Assembly: GCA_029582165.1 (NCBI GenBank)
Contig: CM055871.1
Coordinates: forward strand, 2,487,501 to 2,551,500
Length of the DNA stretch: 64,000 nucleotides
Origin: Portulaca oleracea
Taxonomy: Eukaryota; Streptophyta; Magnoliopsida; Caryophyllales; Portulacaceae
Reading direction: 5' to 3'
Each line of letters starts with the position of its first letter. Position 1 is the first letter of the stretch. Made by a program: the position numbers and the translations under genes. The notes under the pieces were generated by a model. It had not been told where the DNA came from, searched no databases, and was given only the letters and a program-made list of their open reading frames with translations. Below, one piece after another: positions 34,959 to 47,106 of this stretch.

Positions 34959-37817
34959 TGTAACACCCCGTATTTTTAAACTTTATTTATTATGCTAATT
35001 AAAAGTTTAATTTCAATTATAGTACATTATTTGATTTAATTAGCTACGTTTTCTTTACTTTTCAATAAATTATAGTTACTCAAATTTACGTGATTTCAAA
35101 ATATTAATTTTAGTTTACTAATTGTAAATATTATAAAATACCATATTTCACACATTTTCCATATTACACTTATTAAATTGCCAAATAGTATAGTACTTTA
35201 GATATTTCACACATTTACTTTCCATATTTTATTTATTAATTTGCAAAATAGTAATATTGTTTTATATTCTACACATTTCATATATTTCACACTTTTTCCT
35301 TTCATATTTTATAAATTAATGGTTTTATGCACATTTTCCTTATTTAGTATCAAATAATATTTATAAATATATTATTTTTTTATTTACTTTTGACTTCATC
35401 AAAATGATAATATTATTATTTATTTACATTTCATACATTTTAATTATTGATTTATAAATTACTATTAGAATATATTTTGCTTTACTTGATTTTTCCACCA
35501 CCACCTTCTTCTCCCTATCAAAATCTTCATCTTCTTCATCAAGCTCCACCACCACCATTTCTACCTATCATTTTCTTCTTCTTCTTCCTCAAGCCTCCCA
35601 TGGCATTCTAGAAGATCATCAAAGCATCACAACCATGTGCATAAAATGTAAAAATAATCTTTCTCCATTCACAATCATATGCATAAAATCTAAAAATAAT
35701 CATTCTTAATTCCTATAAATGCTCAAGCAAATTGGGTTTGGTTCACCATCAACTTCTTCCATCAAAAACAAAAACTCCATCTTCATCTTCGTCTTCTCTG
35801 TGTCCCTCGGCCGCCACCAACACCACCCCATCACCACCACCTCACCACTGCCGCCACCCAGACCACCAAAAAAACCACCAGCCGCCATCACCATTCCGCC
35901 ACCAAACCACACCAAAATCACTCCCACTCATCCAACATTCATCCATATCCATCCCAATATCCATCCCAAAAATCAAATCAAAATTCAAACTACAACTGCC
36001 ATTCGTCAATCTGAGTTTTTACTTACCTTTTTCCAGTCAATAACTCACCCGAAAAACCACCCCTAACCACCACCCAAAAACGTCTAGAAAACCCATCACT
36101 TTCTCCCTGTTTCTCGACCAGAACCGCCGCCAACCACCCTGTCGTGGTGGTCTTCAGTGTCGCCGACGTAAGCTGCGACTCCCTCTGGCTTCCCGACGGC
36201 CGACGACCACCCTCGGCCGCTGCTCCTCGCCGCTCAAAACCCTTATCAACGTCCCCCTGTTTGGCTCCTCCCTTTTGTTTCCCTTGTGTCTGACGTGAAA
36301 CCAAGAGGGAGGATTAAGAACTTGTGTTGGGTCAATTAAAGTATTGACTTCAAGCCCATTCAAATATAACCATTCTTTCATCCAGCCCAATTTCTTTAAA
36401 TCATTCTAGGTGGACTCAAACAGCCTAAGGTTCACATATTGGGTAATTTTCCAAATTCATATTTCTTCCCCTTAATTTTTATTAGCTTTCATGTTTATAA
36501 AATTTACTTCTAATATTAATATTATTATTATTTATTCATATTTATACAAATCAGATTTCTCAAGTTAAAGGGAGGATTTATTATTCCTTTTATCCGTCTC
36601 AAGTATATTTCGATGACTGTAACCTTCGAAACTGTTTAAATGTAAAAACATAAAATACTCTAATTAAAGTGGAATAATTATTGTTTTATTATTTTCAAAT
36701 ATCGTTTTATGACTAATATATGTGGACTCACCCATTGTCGTTTTTGAAAACCTAACATTTAATGTTCCGAACACGTGCGGTTTCATGGTCTATCTTGTAC
36801 CTAATCGAGTGCATGTGCCCTGGGAGCATTTGATGTTTCGTTAGTGTCCCAAACACGTGCGTTTTCATGGTCTATCTTATACCTAATCGAGGGCTGACCG
36901 TCCTCGAGTGCATGTGCTTTTGGGAAACACCCTTTTTGAAAACTAGCGTTGACTTTGTCGTTAAATAATCGGGTTGATCGGCCCGAACACATGCGTTTTC
37001 ATGGTCTATCTTTTACCTAATCGAGGGTTGACCGTCCTCGAGTGCATGTGCCTTGGGAAACCGTGCCGGAAGAGGGTGCTGGCTTCCAAGATCCAATTAT
37101 TAACCCCTGTCGCAATGATCAATATGTGTCGTTATTATTTAACAATTATTAATTGTGTGTAATTATATTGTATTGATTTATTTATGTGTTACCCAATTCT
37201 TGTTACTTGTCTATGTTCTAATCATTGTTGTGTTATTTTAACATTATTGTTACATTTTATTATTATCTTATTAATATTATTTGGATAGAGTTCCACATTC
37301 AGATAATAACCTGCAACTATTTCAGCATATTCTCCTCTCCCTAATTTCAAAATGAATTTAACCTGGGCCCCAATAAAACAATTTGTTTTTAAAATGTTTT
37401 TACATTACAGTGTCGAATATATTGAGCTTCGTCTCATTTTTCTCCATGTTTTCAAATGTTTTGTTTTTAGGTATCAGCGGGACATTTTTGGGCAGATTCG
37501 TGGCAAGGAAACTCACATAGCAAATCAAGCCGCCACATAGTTTATTAGTTTTTAAGTTTCAATATTAATAGTTGGCTCACCTCTTTAATTTGACCGCACA
37601 TTTAGTATTTTCATTGTAGTTGAACAACCTTTTTATTTTCTAAAAATTTTCCCTTATGAAATATATTTCTATTTTCGGTTATTTCATAGCAAAAGCCTTG
37701 CTTTTCCTCGTGGGAAAGTGGCGTGACGCTCCCGGCCTTTTAAATACGCTTCCGTTAAATCAAGATTAAATGGATTAAAATATTACTAAGTAACACCCTA
37801 AAAGTCGGGGCGTTACA
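34959..37817. mobile_element. LTR-like insertion 1 (solo LTR, gypsy type)
   Basis: Starts TGTAACACCCCG and ends CGGGGCGTTACA, with a perfect 5-bp duplication AGCAG at 34954-34958 and 37818-37822. TG..CA ends, a 5-bp duplication and no internal pol point to a solo LTR. Long LTRs starting TGTAA..CCC are typical of Tekay/Del chromoviruses (family knowledge; lineage is inference). The interior has a CCACCACC-rich leader-like block (35800-36300) and tandem repeats at 36762-37065. It splits the TPR gene. Confidence 0.8.
36762..37065. repeat. Three imperfect tandem units in the LTR
   Basis: The words CGTTTTCATGGTCTATCTT and ACCTAATCGAG...GTGCATGTGC recur at about 36766, 36847 and 36981 (spacings 81 and 134 bp). 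The CACGTG in the first two units is a G-box core. They could be LTR enhancer repeats; that role is inference. Confidence 0.75.
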
Positions 37818-38309
37818 AGCAGGGTGACACTGAAGATTTAGAAAGTGTTGAACTTCCATTCCCCACAAGATGAAGTTGATCATTTTAACCTATCAAGTAT
37901 TAGGAAGGATGACATCATCATTTTTCAATCTCGGTTTCAACCTTCGAAGAGAAAGCAAACATTAAAACACGGTCAATTATCTTCATGTAGGAGCAGTAGT
38001 ATGAACAAACACAGAACCAAGAAACATAGAGCAGCGTCCTCCGGAAAAGGTGAGTATTCTATCAACAAGTTTTTTACCACGAAATCTTCCTTATTTTGCA
38101 GGAAATTGGAGTCTACTGGAGGTGCAACTAAGAGGAAAATTGAGCAGCTTGAGGTCAAAATCATTCCATTGGTTAGAAAAAGGTGCTTTATAGGGAAGAG
38201 ATGTCACACGGATTAAGCATGTACTTTCAGCCTTTGTATTTTCGAGCTTTGTTTTGGTGAACTTGATGTACTATAACGCTTCCTTTTAGGAATATTATGG
38301 ACCATTTTG

Positions 38310-38331
38310 GCAAAAAAAAAAAAAAAAAAAA
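38310..38331. repeat. Poly(A) run
   Basis: About 20 A residues just past the end of the TPR locus. It might mark a retroposed end, but no matching start or duplication was identified. Confidence 0.6.
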
Positions 38332-38989
38332 CTCGGTGATGGGATGACGTTGCAGCGTAAGAAGCTAACTGGATAGGCATATCAACATCATTACAATTTA
38401 TTACATGCTTTTGGAGTACGTGTTTCAAATAGGGTCATTGTTCTTTTTCATATATTACATTGTTCACTCCCAACAATATAATTGTTTACAACATATAACC
38501 TTGAGCATAAGCTCTAAGTCCATATAACATATACTATCATAATTTATCAACTTAATCCTGGTTTTTCTTAAAAAATTTCTCTCTTTAAGTATTTCCTTTA
38601 ACCCTCCCCCATTCACTTATTCTCTCCTCAAAATCCCAGCACCCCTTTCTTCTTCTTCTTCATCTTCTTCGAAACACCATCACTGCCATCACCTCCCCCC
38701 TTTTCTTTTCTCTCTCTAAAAATATCTTTCTTCTTCCTCCGCAGATTTTTATATGTAAATGTGTGTATATAGCACGAAGCAAACCCACGTCATGTGCGGT
38801 TTCACAATGCTTCTTTTTTTTTGTGCATCTTTACTTATTTTTTATGTATCTTTTCTATTAATCACGGTACAAATAAAATTATATTTCTTTTATTATCAAC
38901 AATAATATAATAGTTCAGTGATAATCGTACTCAATGATCTATAGGTCTAGAGTTTGATTGTTATTATAATTACTTTGCTTTACAACTGT

Positions 38990-39930
38990 TATATTTTTGT
39001 ATCTTTTTAATGCATCTTTGTTCACTTTGTGACTTATATTTGTTCAATTTGTGATGTATTTTTGTGTAATGTATTCTTGTTTACTTTGTAATGTATCTTT
39101 CTTCATTTTCTAATGTGTCTGTGTGCGGTTTTAATGTATCGTTTCATTGACGAAGTGTATTCTTTCTGTGTCTAAATGCATCTTTTCTATGTTATAATGT
39201 ATCATTTATCATTGAAGGAGTGGTGATATTGTAGTATATCTTGTATCTTTTCTTTGACAAAGCGTATTTTTTTCGTGCTCAAATGAATCTTTTCAATGTC
39301 AGAGTGTATTCTTTATCAATACAACAATGGTGACATTGTAGTGAATCTTTTCTTTAACGAAGTGCATCTTTTCTATAGGATTTACACTGTGCACGATCCA
39401 AACGTATGCACCGTGTAATTAGTAAATTATTCTGTAGAACTGTTCATAAATAGGATGGAGTGAACGCACAAAGTGGGAAGCAAGTGAAAATTAAACAGTG
39501 ATTTTACAATGTATCTTTGCTTATGTTTAGAGTAATTTTGCTGATTTTGACAACATCTTTTCTATTTTTTTTTTTTATAAAAGACATATTTTCTATTACT
39601 AACATTACAAATTAACTTTTATTTCTTTTATCACCAATAATAGTATAATGGTTCAAAGGTAAGAGTATTCAATAATTTATAGGTTTAGAGTTCGAATCTT
39701 GTTGGAATTTATTTTATTTTATAACGAATATATATATATATATATATATATTTGTCTTTTTAGTGTATCTTTATTCACTTTGTAATGTATCTTCGTTCAA
39801 TTTAAATGTATCTTTGTATAATGTATGATTGTTTACTTTGTAAATATATCTTTGGGTATTTGTGAGCTACCTGTGGTTACTTTATGATCCATCTTTGCTC
39901 AATTTGTAATGTATCATTGTTTACTTTTTT
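38990..39930. repeat. Degenerate minisatellite-like DNA
   Basis: Words such as TTTGTAATGTATCTTTG and TTCACTTTGT recur dozens of times with irregular spacing of roughly 20-30 bp, in two blocks (38990-39400; 39500-39930) around a non-repetitive core and an (AT)n tract at 39728-39751. No gene is present in this stretch. Confidence 0.6.
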
Positions 39931-40831
39931 TTTTTTATTTTACGATAAGTTGGGCCAATAGCCCATTTATTAATCATCAAGGGATTGCATAGTACACTAC
40001 AACATGGAAACAGTGCAACCCCAAACAGTTCACAGACGTAGACTGCCATTCCATTATATGTATTACATTAATAAGAGAATATGCCCTATTTGGAATTAAT
40101 AAATATATACTATAATTCTCATAAATTATTTTTATTGAAAATGAACCTAAAAGTACAGAGAAAATTAAATAACAAAGTAAAAATAATATAATGAAAATGA
40201 TAAATTAAATTAAAATTAAAAAAACACAAATGAAAAACACAATTAAATTGAATTAGAAACTCAAACTCAAAATATTGAAAATTCTACCATGGTTGAAAGT
40301 TTTTTCAACTATGGTAGTTGAAAATTTTATAACCATTAATTTATCAAAAATAAATCATATATATTAAAAATATTTATATCTGACTAAATAGGATTAACTG
40401 TCATAATAAGTTACTTTAGTCAATATATTTTAATTTTGAATTTTTTTAATGGTAGAATTAATGGTAATTACACTTTTCAATTATGATAATTGAAAAAATT
40501 CAATTTTTGTGGAATATCCTTTAAATATTAAATTTTGTAAAAGGTTATATCTCAACAAATAAAATTACTTATTATAACAAGTTATTTAATAAATATATAT
40601 ATTAATTTCAATTTTCTTAAAAATATATTTTAAGCTAATTATATATTTCAATTAGTATAGTTAAAAAAAAATTTCAACTACATCAGAATCTCTCTCAAAA
40701 TATATTTAAATATTAAATTAAAAAAATCTCATCATATTTATTTAAAATAAAATAAATAAAAAAGAAAAAAAATGGCATACATCCCGAGGCTCACATAGAA
40801 TCGTGAGCCGGGCGTGTGTCTCCGAGACTAA
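39931..40831. other. AT-rich intergenic DNA upstream of the MULE
   Basis: Very AT-rich with no ORF of interest. Short inverted words (CAACTATGGTAGTTGAAAATTTT) recur near 40280-40340. Before the MULE arrived this would have been the upstream flank of ITPK. Confidence 0.45.
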
Positions 40832-40839
40832 TAAATATA

Positions 40840-40985
40840 CCCGCTTTCTGTTTGTCGCCCTACAATCTCACACGTCGCCCTTAATTCACCATTTGGTTAC
40901 CTATACTACCCCTGACCCTCCCCCCACCATCCCCTACAATCTCTACTCACTCTCTATCTCTCTCTCTCTAACAACACTCACACTC
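40840..40985 (+). repeat. Left TIR of the MULE
   Basis: Begins CCCGCTTTCTGTTTGTCGCC. Best conserved blocks against the right TIR are at 40850-40862 and 40879-40891, with a T/C-rich tail. The outermost ten bases differ between the two ends, so the exact start is uncertain by a few bases. Confidence 0.75.
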
Positions 40986-41518
40986 CAAGTCTCACCACCA
41001 CCACCACCTCCAACCGCCACTCGCCGGTCACCGGAGACTGGAGCCGACGACCGCAACATTCCCCCACCGCCGGGAGCCGACGTCCGCCGGAGCCGATCCG
41101 TCCTCCTCCGTCCGACCACCATAAAGGTTAGTTTGAGTAATTTTTTTGTAAATTTATAGTTGATTTTGTAGTTGTATGTTGTTTAGGTTTGTTTTAATGG
41201 ATTAAATCTTAAAATTTGTAGTTGTTAATTGGGCATGGGGGGTTTTAATCGACCGGAAAACTTCGGAAAAATTTGCCCGGAAATTTCCCCTAGCCGCGCC
41301 CAGATCGCGGTCGGGGCACGACCCAGACGCGCTAAAGACGCGGCCTGGTCGAAACAGGCCCGCGATGATCCGGCTGCTCGGGAAATTCGGAAATTTTTGA
41401 AACAAGCGAAATTAAAAATGTGTTTGTTGCAGTAATTTGAACATAATTTTGTGTTTTTGTATTGAAATTTTAATTCATTTGGTTAGAGTGCCGTACGATG
41501 TTTGTGGGTGTGGAATAA

Positions 41519-41692
41519 TAAAAAAACTCAATAATTTCGGAATCGACACGGTAGTGCCGGAATGCGTCTGAGCCATGACCGGACGCGCCAGATCGCGCTT
41601 GGTCTTGGCCAGACGCTGCCTGCGGCGCAGCTTGGCCATGGCTCAGCGTTCGTCGCGCTGAGTCGATTCCGGAAATTATTGAGTTTTTTTTA
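41519..41692. repeat. GC-rich inverted repeat near the left MULE end
   Basis: AAAAAAACTCAATAATTTCG plus GAATCGAC on the left pairs with its complement at 41664-41692 over 28 bp with one gap. The GC-rich loop (CGCGCCAGATCGCGCTTGG and similar) has further pairing around GAGCCATG / CATGGCTC. Confidence 0.75.
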
Positions 41693-42455
41693 ATTTTTTA
41701 ATATTACTTTAATCTGAAATTTAAAGTATATTAATATTTTGAAAATGATTTTGAAAAAAATGAATATCAATAATAGTATTTGAAAAAAATTGTTGATAAT
41801 TGTAAAATTAAAATAGTATTTGGGGAATAATATTTGAAAAAGTAAAGCGAATACTAAGATGAGTAAATAACAATTCGAAAAATAAAATGTTAATGACATA
41901 TATAATGTTAAGATTGATAATAATTGTTTATATTAACGTTGTAATTGTTTAGCGTTTACGGATGACTTACTTAAGACTAGTTCGTTCTAGGTTATAGGGT
42001 CCCAGAGATTTTGGGTAGTTTCTTTTTTAGGGTTTAGGGATTTTAGGTTGGTTTTAGTGTGTTTAGGGTTTAGGGATTTTAGTTTGGTTATAGTGTGTTT
42101 ATGGTTTACTAGTAAATGAATTAGGGTTTAGGGTTCAGTTCACAGTCGTCTCTGGTGGAAATTCTTCTATTAAGGAGCAAATTTTCCATATAAGGATGAC
42201 TGTTAAAATTATATAAGTGTATGTAGACAGCGTCTTTATTGGATAAATTAATTAAACGTCAGTATCCAATTTATTTGCTGTCTACATACCCTTGTATCAA
42301 ATTATAATAACTTAAGGTGTGTGTACTAATTAGAAAGAACTATTTAGCGCTTTAGGGTTTAAGTGCAGTTTGTGGGTTTGATAGTTTATAGTATTAAGTA
42401 TGTTAATTTGTAGTTTTAGTTTTATTAATTGTAGCTGTTATGTATAGATGTTTAG

Positions 42456-42954
42456 TATTGATCTTGTTATTTTCCTATGAGAGTGTGTATGTTTACTTAA
42501 TGTATGGGTGAAAAGGTATTTATTGATTCGTAACCACTTATATTTTATTTGTGTGGTTCCCAAGTAGCAATATCATCCGTGAAATGCGAGGTCTCTGAGC
42601 TCTGGGAGGTAGAGCGCATGAGATTCGGTACAATAACTGTTCATTATGCAGAGCTGTTGGGCAACAAGACATGTGGGTCCGAAAGATAAACTTTTACTAT
42701 AAGCCATCTTTGGACCACATTGTCTTGTTGCCCACCAGGCTGCACAATGGGAACAATGCATTGTACCGAATCTCATACGCTTCTACCTCCCAGAGCATTG
42801 TAGACCTCGCGCAATTTCACGGATGATATTGCGCTACTTTTTGGGAACCACCCAAATAAAAGATAAGTGGTTATGAATCAATAAATACCTTTTCACCCAT
42901 ACATTAACAGAAACATACACACTCTCCTTGTACAATAACAAGATCCATACTCAA
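42456..42954. repeat. ~500-bp near-perfect hairpin inside the MULE
   Basis: The left arm (about 42456-42687) and right arm (about 42706-42954) are inverted copies with short bulges; the loop is AAACTTTTACTATAAGCC (42688-42705). Shared blocks include GGTGAAAAGGTATTTATTGA, AATATCATCCGTGAAAT, TGAGATTCGGTACAAT and GGGCAACAAGACA. The right arm read on the minus strand contains a short frame (EVEAYEIRYNALFPLCSLVG...). A transcript would fold into a long stem, a possible source of small RNAs. Confidence 0.85.
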
Positions 42955-43196
42955 TCTCTTTTGATGACATCTACAAGTAATATTGGAACTATATATTAAC
43001 CTACTTACTAATCTAAACTACCATCACAAATTACCTATTTCCATGTGTAGCAACAAGTATTAGAGTTTTAGGGTTTAGTATTTAAGGTTTTAGGGTTTAG
43101 GGTGCAATTTGTGGGTTTGGCATTATTGGTTAAGAAGAAAAACATAATATATATTTGTATGATGTCATAAACACTAATATCTTGCAGGAATAGAAA

Positions 43197-44101
43197 TGTC
43201 GGATAAAAAGCTCAAAAGCAAACTTTCACTCACATTGAAGAGGTATGCGACTGGGTGGCGAGCAGAGAAAGAAGGCGACCCCCATAGACGCGGACGCATC
43301 AGACGTCGTGCTCGCGATCGAAGAAACGACTACTCATGCGCAACCCGATGCGTTGCTAAGCGGCATCCTCACAAGCGTTTCATCGTGCTACGATGCGCGA
43401 GATTCAGCGTCGAGTCGTCCGATCCGATACGATGGGGAATTTTGTTAACGGCTAGATTCTATGATGGCGTCCGGTAGTCACGCAAACCGAAGCATACAGA
43501 GGGACGAGGATGAAGAGGACGAGGAGCAGGATGTTCAGGCAGTTGACTACGTTCAACTTAGAGCCCGGAGTGGCAAGTTTGCTCCAGGGAAGAAGAGCAC
43601 CCAGAGTTCTGGGGTAGATCAGGGGGGGTCTAGTTCAGCGAGCAGGCAAAAGAGGCGGCGAAATGACGAAGATTGGAAGATTAAAGGGTCGATGCCTGGT
43701 GGTTCTTCGACTCCTGAGGTGATACCCAGCTTCGGGGGACATATTGCTCGGTTAATTTGGGAGGGGGATGAACGTAATCCTGAGATCATTGAGTGCCTTA
43801 CTAGGAAGGTGGCACTCGGTCACCTTAGGGACGTGTTGCGTAAGATGCATCCGGTAGCGACAGAAGCGATCGGGCGTAGCCCGTTGGCCATCCTGGACAC
43901 TTTGATGTTCGAGCACATTGATTATTCACTGATTGCTGCATTTGTGGAGAGGTGGCAACCGGACACCAACACATTCCACCTTCCTTTTGGTGAGATGACC
44001 ATTATGCTCTACGATGTGGAGAACATTCTCGGCCTCTCAGCTGAGGGGATTTTTCCTGCATCACCTAATCGTGATATCCAACGATCGTGATATCCAACGA
44101 T
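43197..44101 (+). pseudogene. Plant mobile domain (PMD) gene, truncated
   Basis: The main frame runs from ATG 43461 to 44090. An acidic, low-complexity N-terminus (DEDEEDEEQDVQ) is followed by the PMD: SFGGHIARLIWEGDER, LVERW-type core reading IAAFVERWQPDTNTFHLPFG, then EMTIMLYDVENILGLSAEG. PMD proteins (MAIL/MAIN in hosts, and MULE cargo) are nuclear proteins linked to silencing and genome stability (family knowledge). An upstream in-frame extension (from 43245) and a short ORF at 43197 suggest an additional first exon with a donor near 43241. A 16-bp tandem duplication (44070-44101) shifts the frame and removes the C-terminal half of the domain. Confidence 0.75.
44070..44101. repeat. 16-bp tandem duplication ending the PMD frame
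   Basis: CGTGATATCCAACGAT is present twice in direct succession. Sixteen is not a multiple of three, so the second copy shifts the frame. Confidence 0.95.
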
Positions 44102-44690
44102 GTGGACGACTGCATCAACTGAAGACGATCATGAAGAGCAACATCAAATCCTTCCACAGAGTTGTCGCAGGCACGTCTCCATCTAATATCCAACGGAGGT
44201 AGAGGACATCCTTGTTGCAAATGCACGAGAACATAATGGACTTTGTGGATATGTGCTAGGGCTACAACACGTTCAGGAGCAACAATGCCGGTCGCTACAG
44301 TGAGTGGCAAAACCGTCATACACGACTCAGTTGTATGTTGACCGTGTCCACGAACAGTTGCGAGACTAACAAAAACGTAGTTCAATATGGTGGCAGCGGG
44401 AAACATATCAGAAGGTGTTTCCAACCAATGTTCCGGGCCGCATGATCCATGTAAATGACTTCCAACTCGGTCATTGCTATGTTCATCGCGTATCGAGCGT
44501 AAGCCGCATCGTACATTTGTGGATTGGCTTTGATTTCATTTTTCATGGTATTTCTGACCACAATCCACTTATGTTGGCCCCCAAAACCTGCCTCGCCAAT
44601 ACATCTAAATCCACAGTTGCCATCGTCTTCAACATCCGTCCAGCCAATGATGTATGGAATAATGAAATCAGGAACGCTATTCGCCAAGGA
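44102..44690 (-). pseudogene. OTU-like cysteine protease domain of the MULE
   Basis: On the minus strand, IIPYIIGWTDVEDDGNCGFR carries the OTU Asp and catalytic Cys (D..DGNC). After a frame change near 44410 the domain continues with LNYVFVSLATVRG, then ALAHIHKVHYVLVHLQQGCP, where the catalytic His is kept, and CPLPPLDIRW. OTU domains are deubiquitinases; in Kaonashi-type MULEs they are fused behind the transposase (family knowledge). Here it is broken by at least one frameshift. Confidence 0.78.
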
Positions 44691-44771
44691 AATGCACCGT
44701 AGTCATTTCTTGGTTCCTCAAGGCATAAATAAATAGTAGTTAACACATTAAATTTTTTTGTATGCTACATT

Positions 44772-46640
44772 TTAAACTACCATTACGTAATATCGCTTAC
44801 CAATTGACCCTCCGCCTCCAATCGAAGAAGAGCTCGACTTTTTCTTGCTACCGTTTCTTTGGATCTGCCGCTCGGGTCTTGAACAACGATACTCAAAAGC
44901 ACTAGGGTCACGCTTTGTTGACTTCCTATAGGCGGTCTCCTCTCCCTGTTCTTTTACCTCGGGATCCGGTATGTCGATCGCCGGGATGCATCTCGTGTTC
45001 AATACTCGGGCCATCCGGCGATCACAATGGGTCACTTGCCCTTATCTTGTTCACATGGACTCAAAGAACTCAACGCGTCTTGGGTAGATGGATCGCATCG
45101 TGTCCGAATTATCATAATCAACAATCACTTCAAGTTGCCTCCGAAGCGTGTATTGCTTGGGCGCAAATCCAAAGATCCCGATCTTGGAGTCCTAACATCG
45201 CATATGCACAAGGAAGGCGATGTGTTTTCCACATAATGTGTTGCACAGTGCTCGAACCATGCTTCAATTTCGTCACCTTACGAGACTCATTGTTGATCGT
45301 GTCCATCGATAATGAGAAACACGATCGTGTAGATGCTTGAACAATGAGGATTTCCTCAACACCGCATGTCCACTCCTAGATCGCCGAGTGCCCTCCGATC
45401 TCAAGATGTTGGTTTTCAACTGATGAGCCCTTTGAACAACCGATCAAATGAACCACGACCGCTACCGAGATAATACTTGAAAGTCGAATGTTGACTCTCA
45501 ACTCGAAGTCGCGATGTTTCCCATATGAAGGACATCGCTTGTATGCCTTCACAAACTTCTCCTTGTACTTCATCCAATCTTGGTCAAATAATCGACAACC
45601 GTCTATTGTTCCCAACCCAATGTGACTCCAAACACGACCATCCGTAATCGAATTCTTCAATTGTACTCGAATAGACGACGCGATTCCACCATATGTTCCT
45701 AAACAACGATCCTTGTCCATTCTTCTTCCCGCCAAGTCATTAACTTTGCTCTCAACGTCATTCCCTATATGCCATACGCATAATAGGTGAGGAACTCCGT
45801 GAAATACGGCGTCCATAGCCCATGACAAAGCATGCTCTCTATCGGACGATCACGTTTGGTTTCACACCGATGCCCATGAGCTCTTCCAGCCTTTGGAGTA
45901 CCCACTCATATGACTCCTTCACCTCATCTCTCATTAAGCAATACGCAACAAGAAAGTTATGATTTGTACTCGTGACACCAACTATCTCACAACATGGCCA
46001 CTTCTTCTTGTTAGTCTCAGCGCACTATCGATGAGTATAACATGTGGATATGCGGAGAAGCTTCAATGAGTATGGGTGACACATAAACATCGATGCAACT
46101 CCCATCACCATCAAATGCGAGTCCCAAGATAAGTAATCGTGCTCATTTGCCAAGTGAAGGCAATGCTGCACGTGTGTCCGACCATCCATCTCCTCCGACC
46201 TAACTTTAAATCTCTCATTGTATATCTGCCCCACGTTGACATTACAGTCCGGAAAATGCTGCTTCAACGATGTGTGTATCGTAGCAGGAGTGCAACCAGT
46301 GTCAGTCATGTCACGTCTATGGACTTTCATTTCACCGCCAACGGGTTTCCTTCTGTCCCTCCTCGTAAAGAATAAATCTATGATTATGCATCCCTTTTCA
46401 CCCGCACGCTCGACAACCCACTTCTCCCCCGTTGGAGAGAATGCGCATATCATGAATGGACACTGACACGATTTTGTCTTCGTGTTTAACTGACTGTCGC
46501 AATCAATCGTGCCGATTTTCCCTCGATATTTCCCATATCGCCAGCATCTTATATAGCATCGCACAGGACCATCCACATTTCCATTCTTTTTGTAAGATGC
46601 TCTGACCAATCTGAACCCAAAGTTTCTAGCTATTTTATCG
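44772..46640 (-). pseudogene. MULE transposase (FAR1-type DNA binding + DDE), dead
   Basis: Read on the minus strand. The N-terminal part (46609-46025) has a FAR1/zinc-cluster segment (CQCPFMICAFSPTGEKWVVE) and a CTPATIHTSLKQHFPDC stretch. The catalytic core follows, with VILIDS (first Asp, just after 46040), EIVGVTSTNHNFLVAYCLMR, YEWVLQRLEEL, then DREHALSWAMDAVFHGVPHL and LLCVWHIGNDVESKVNDL, a strong MULE signature. The linker to OTU (45035-44772) reads KSTKRDPSAFEYR. At least three frameshifts or stops separate these blocks, so no full protein can be made. Confidence 0.82.
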
Positions 46641-47106
46641 GCCCATGCATGTAGATCATCGATACTATCAAACCACTGCTTGCAAATTGTCCCGAGTAAT
46701 CTACACCATCTCCCCCAAATTCCTCAAGCAACACCTAAACAAAATTAATCAAATAAAAACATAATTAGGTCAATTATTTAATTTTCCCGTAACGCCTAAA
46801 CAAAATTATCAAATACTTAGGAAAAATCCACAACAATAATACTCTATACAAAACTAATCAAACCCTAAATAATTGAATTCAAATAAAAATGCGCCCTAAA
46901 AATGCTTTCATAACAATATAATCTTATATACATGATAGTTAAAGTAAAAAAACTATTTGAACTAATAAAAATATTAATCAAATTTAAACATATTTAAATT
47001 ATTTAATTATTTCTTCAAAAAAATATCATCCCTATGAAACGTGCCAACCTAGCCCGAATCTCATATACAACGCGCTCGGACCTTTGACGTAACGCGCCCA
47101 GGGCAA

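Larger units (their letters stand above)
33647..38216 (+). pseudogene. Broken TPR-domain protein gene
   Basis: ATG at 33647 opens 112 codons (MDPAFEELISSKLRDELPPS...) with a TPR array: GNFMFKTSDFLVAINMYERA, then NSNLAACWLKLEQYDLPQNH. A one- or two-base shift near 33975 moves the frame to LAMKSDAYNVKTCYQRA. A run of about 23 T replaces the expected helix link, then RGLVENARMDLQIAFKFEPN and KIVLRELQKLEEE close the TPR. Downstream blocks (34317-34724; 34745-34860; 37845-38216) are acidic or basic tails in different frames. A 2859-bp insertion splits the tail. TPR modules of this kind often bind Hsp90/Hsp70 C-termini (family knowledge), but which member this was is not clear. Probably non-functional. 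Confidence 0.7.

Noticed and set aside
35719..36066. Plus-strand Pro/His/Thr-rich ORF
   Set aside because: Lies within LTR insertion 1; its composition comes from CCACCA repeats and no domain is visible.
36766..37065. CRISPR-like repeats
   Set aside because: Only three imperfect units at unequal spacing inside an LTR of a plant genome.
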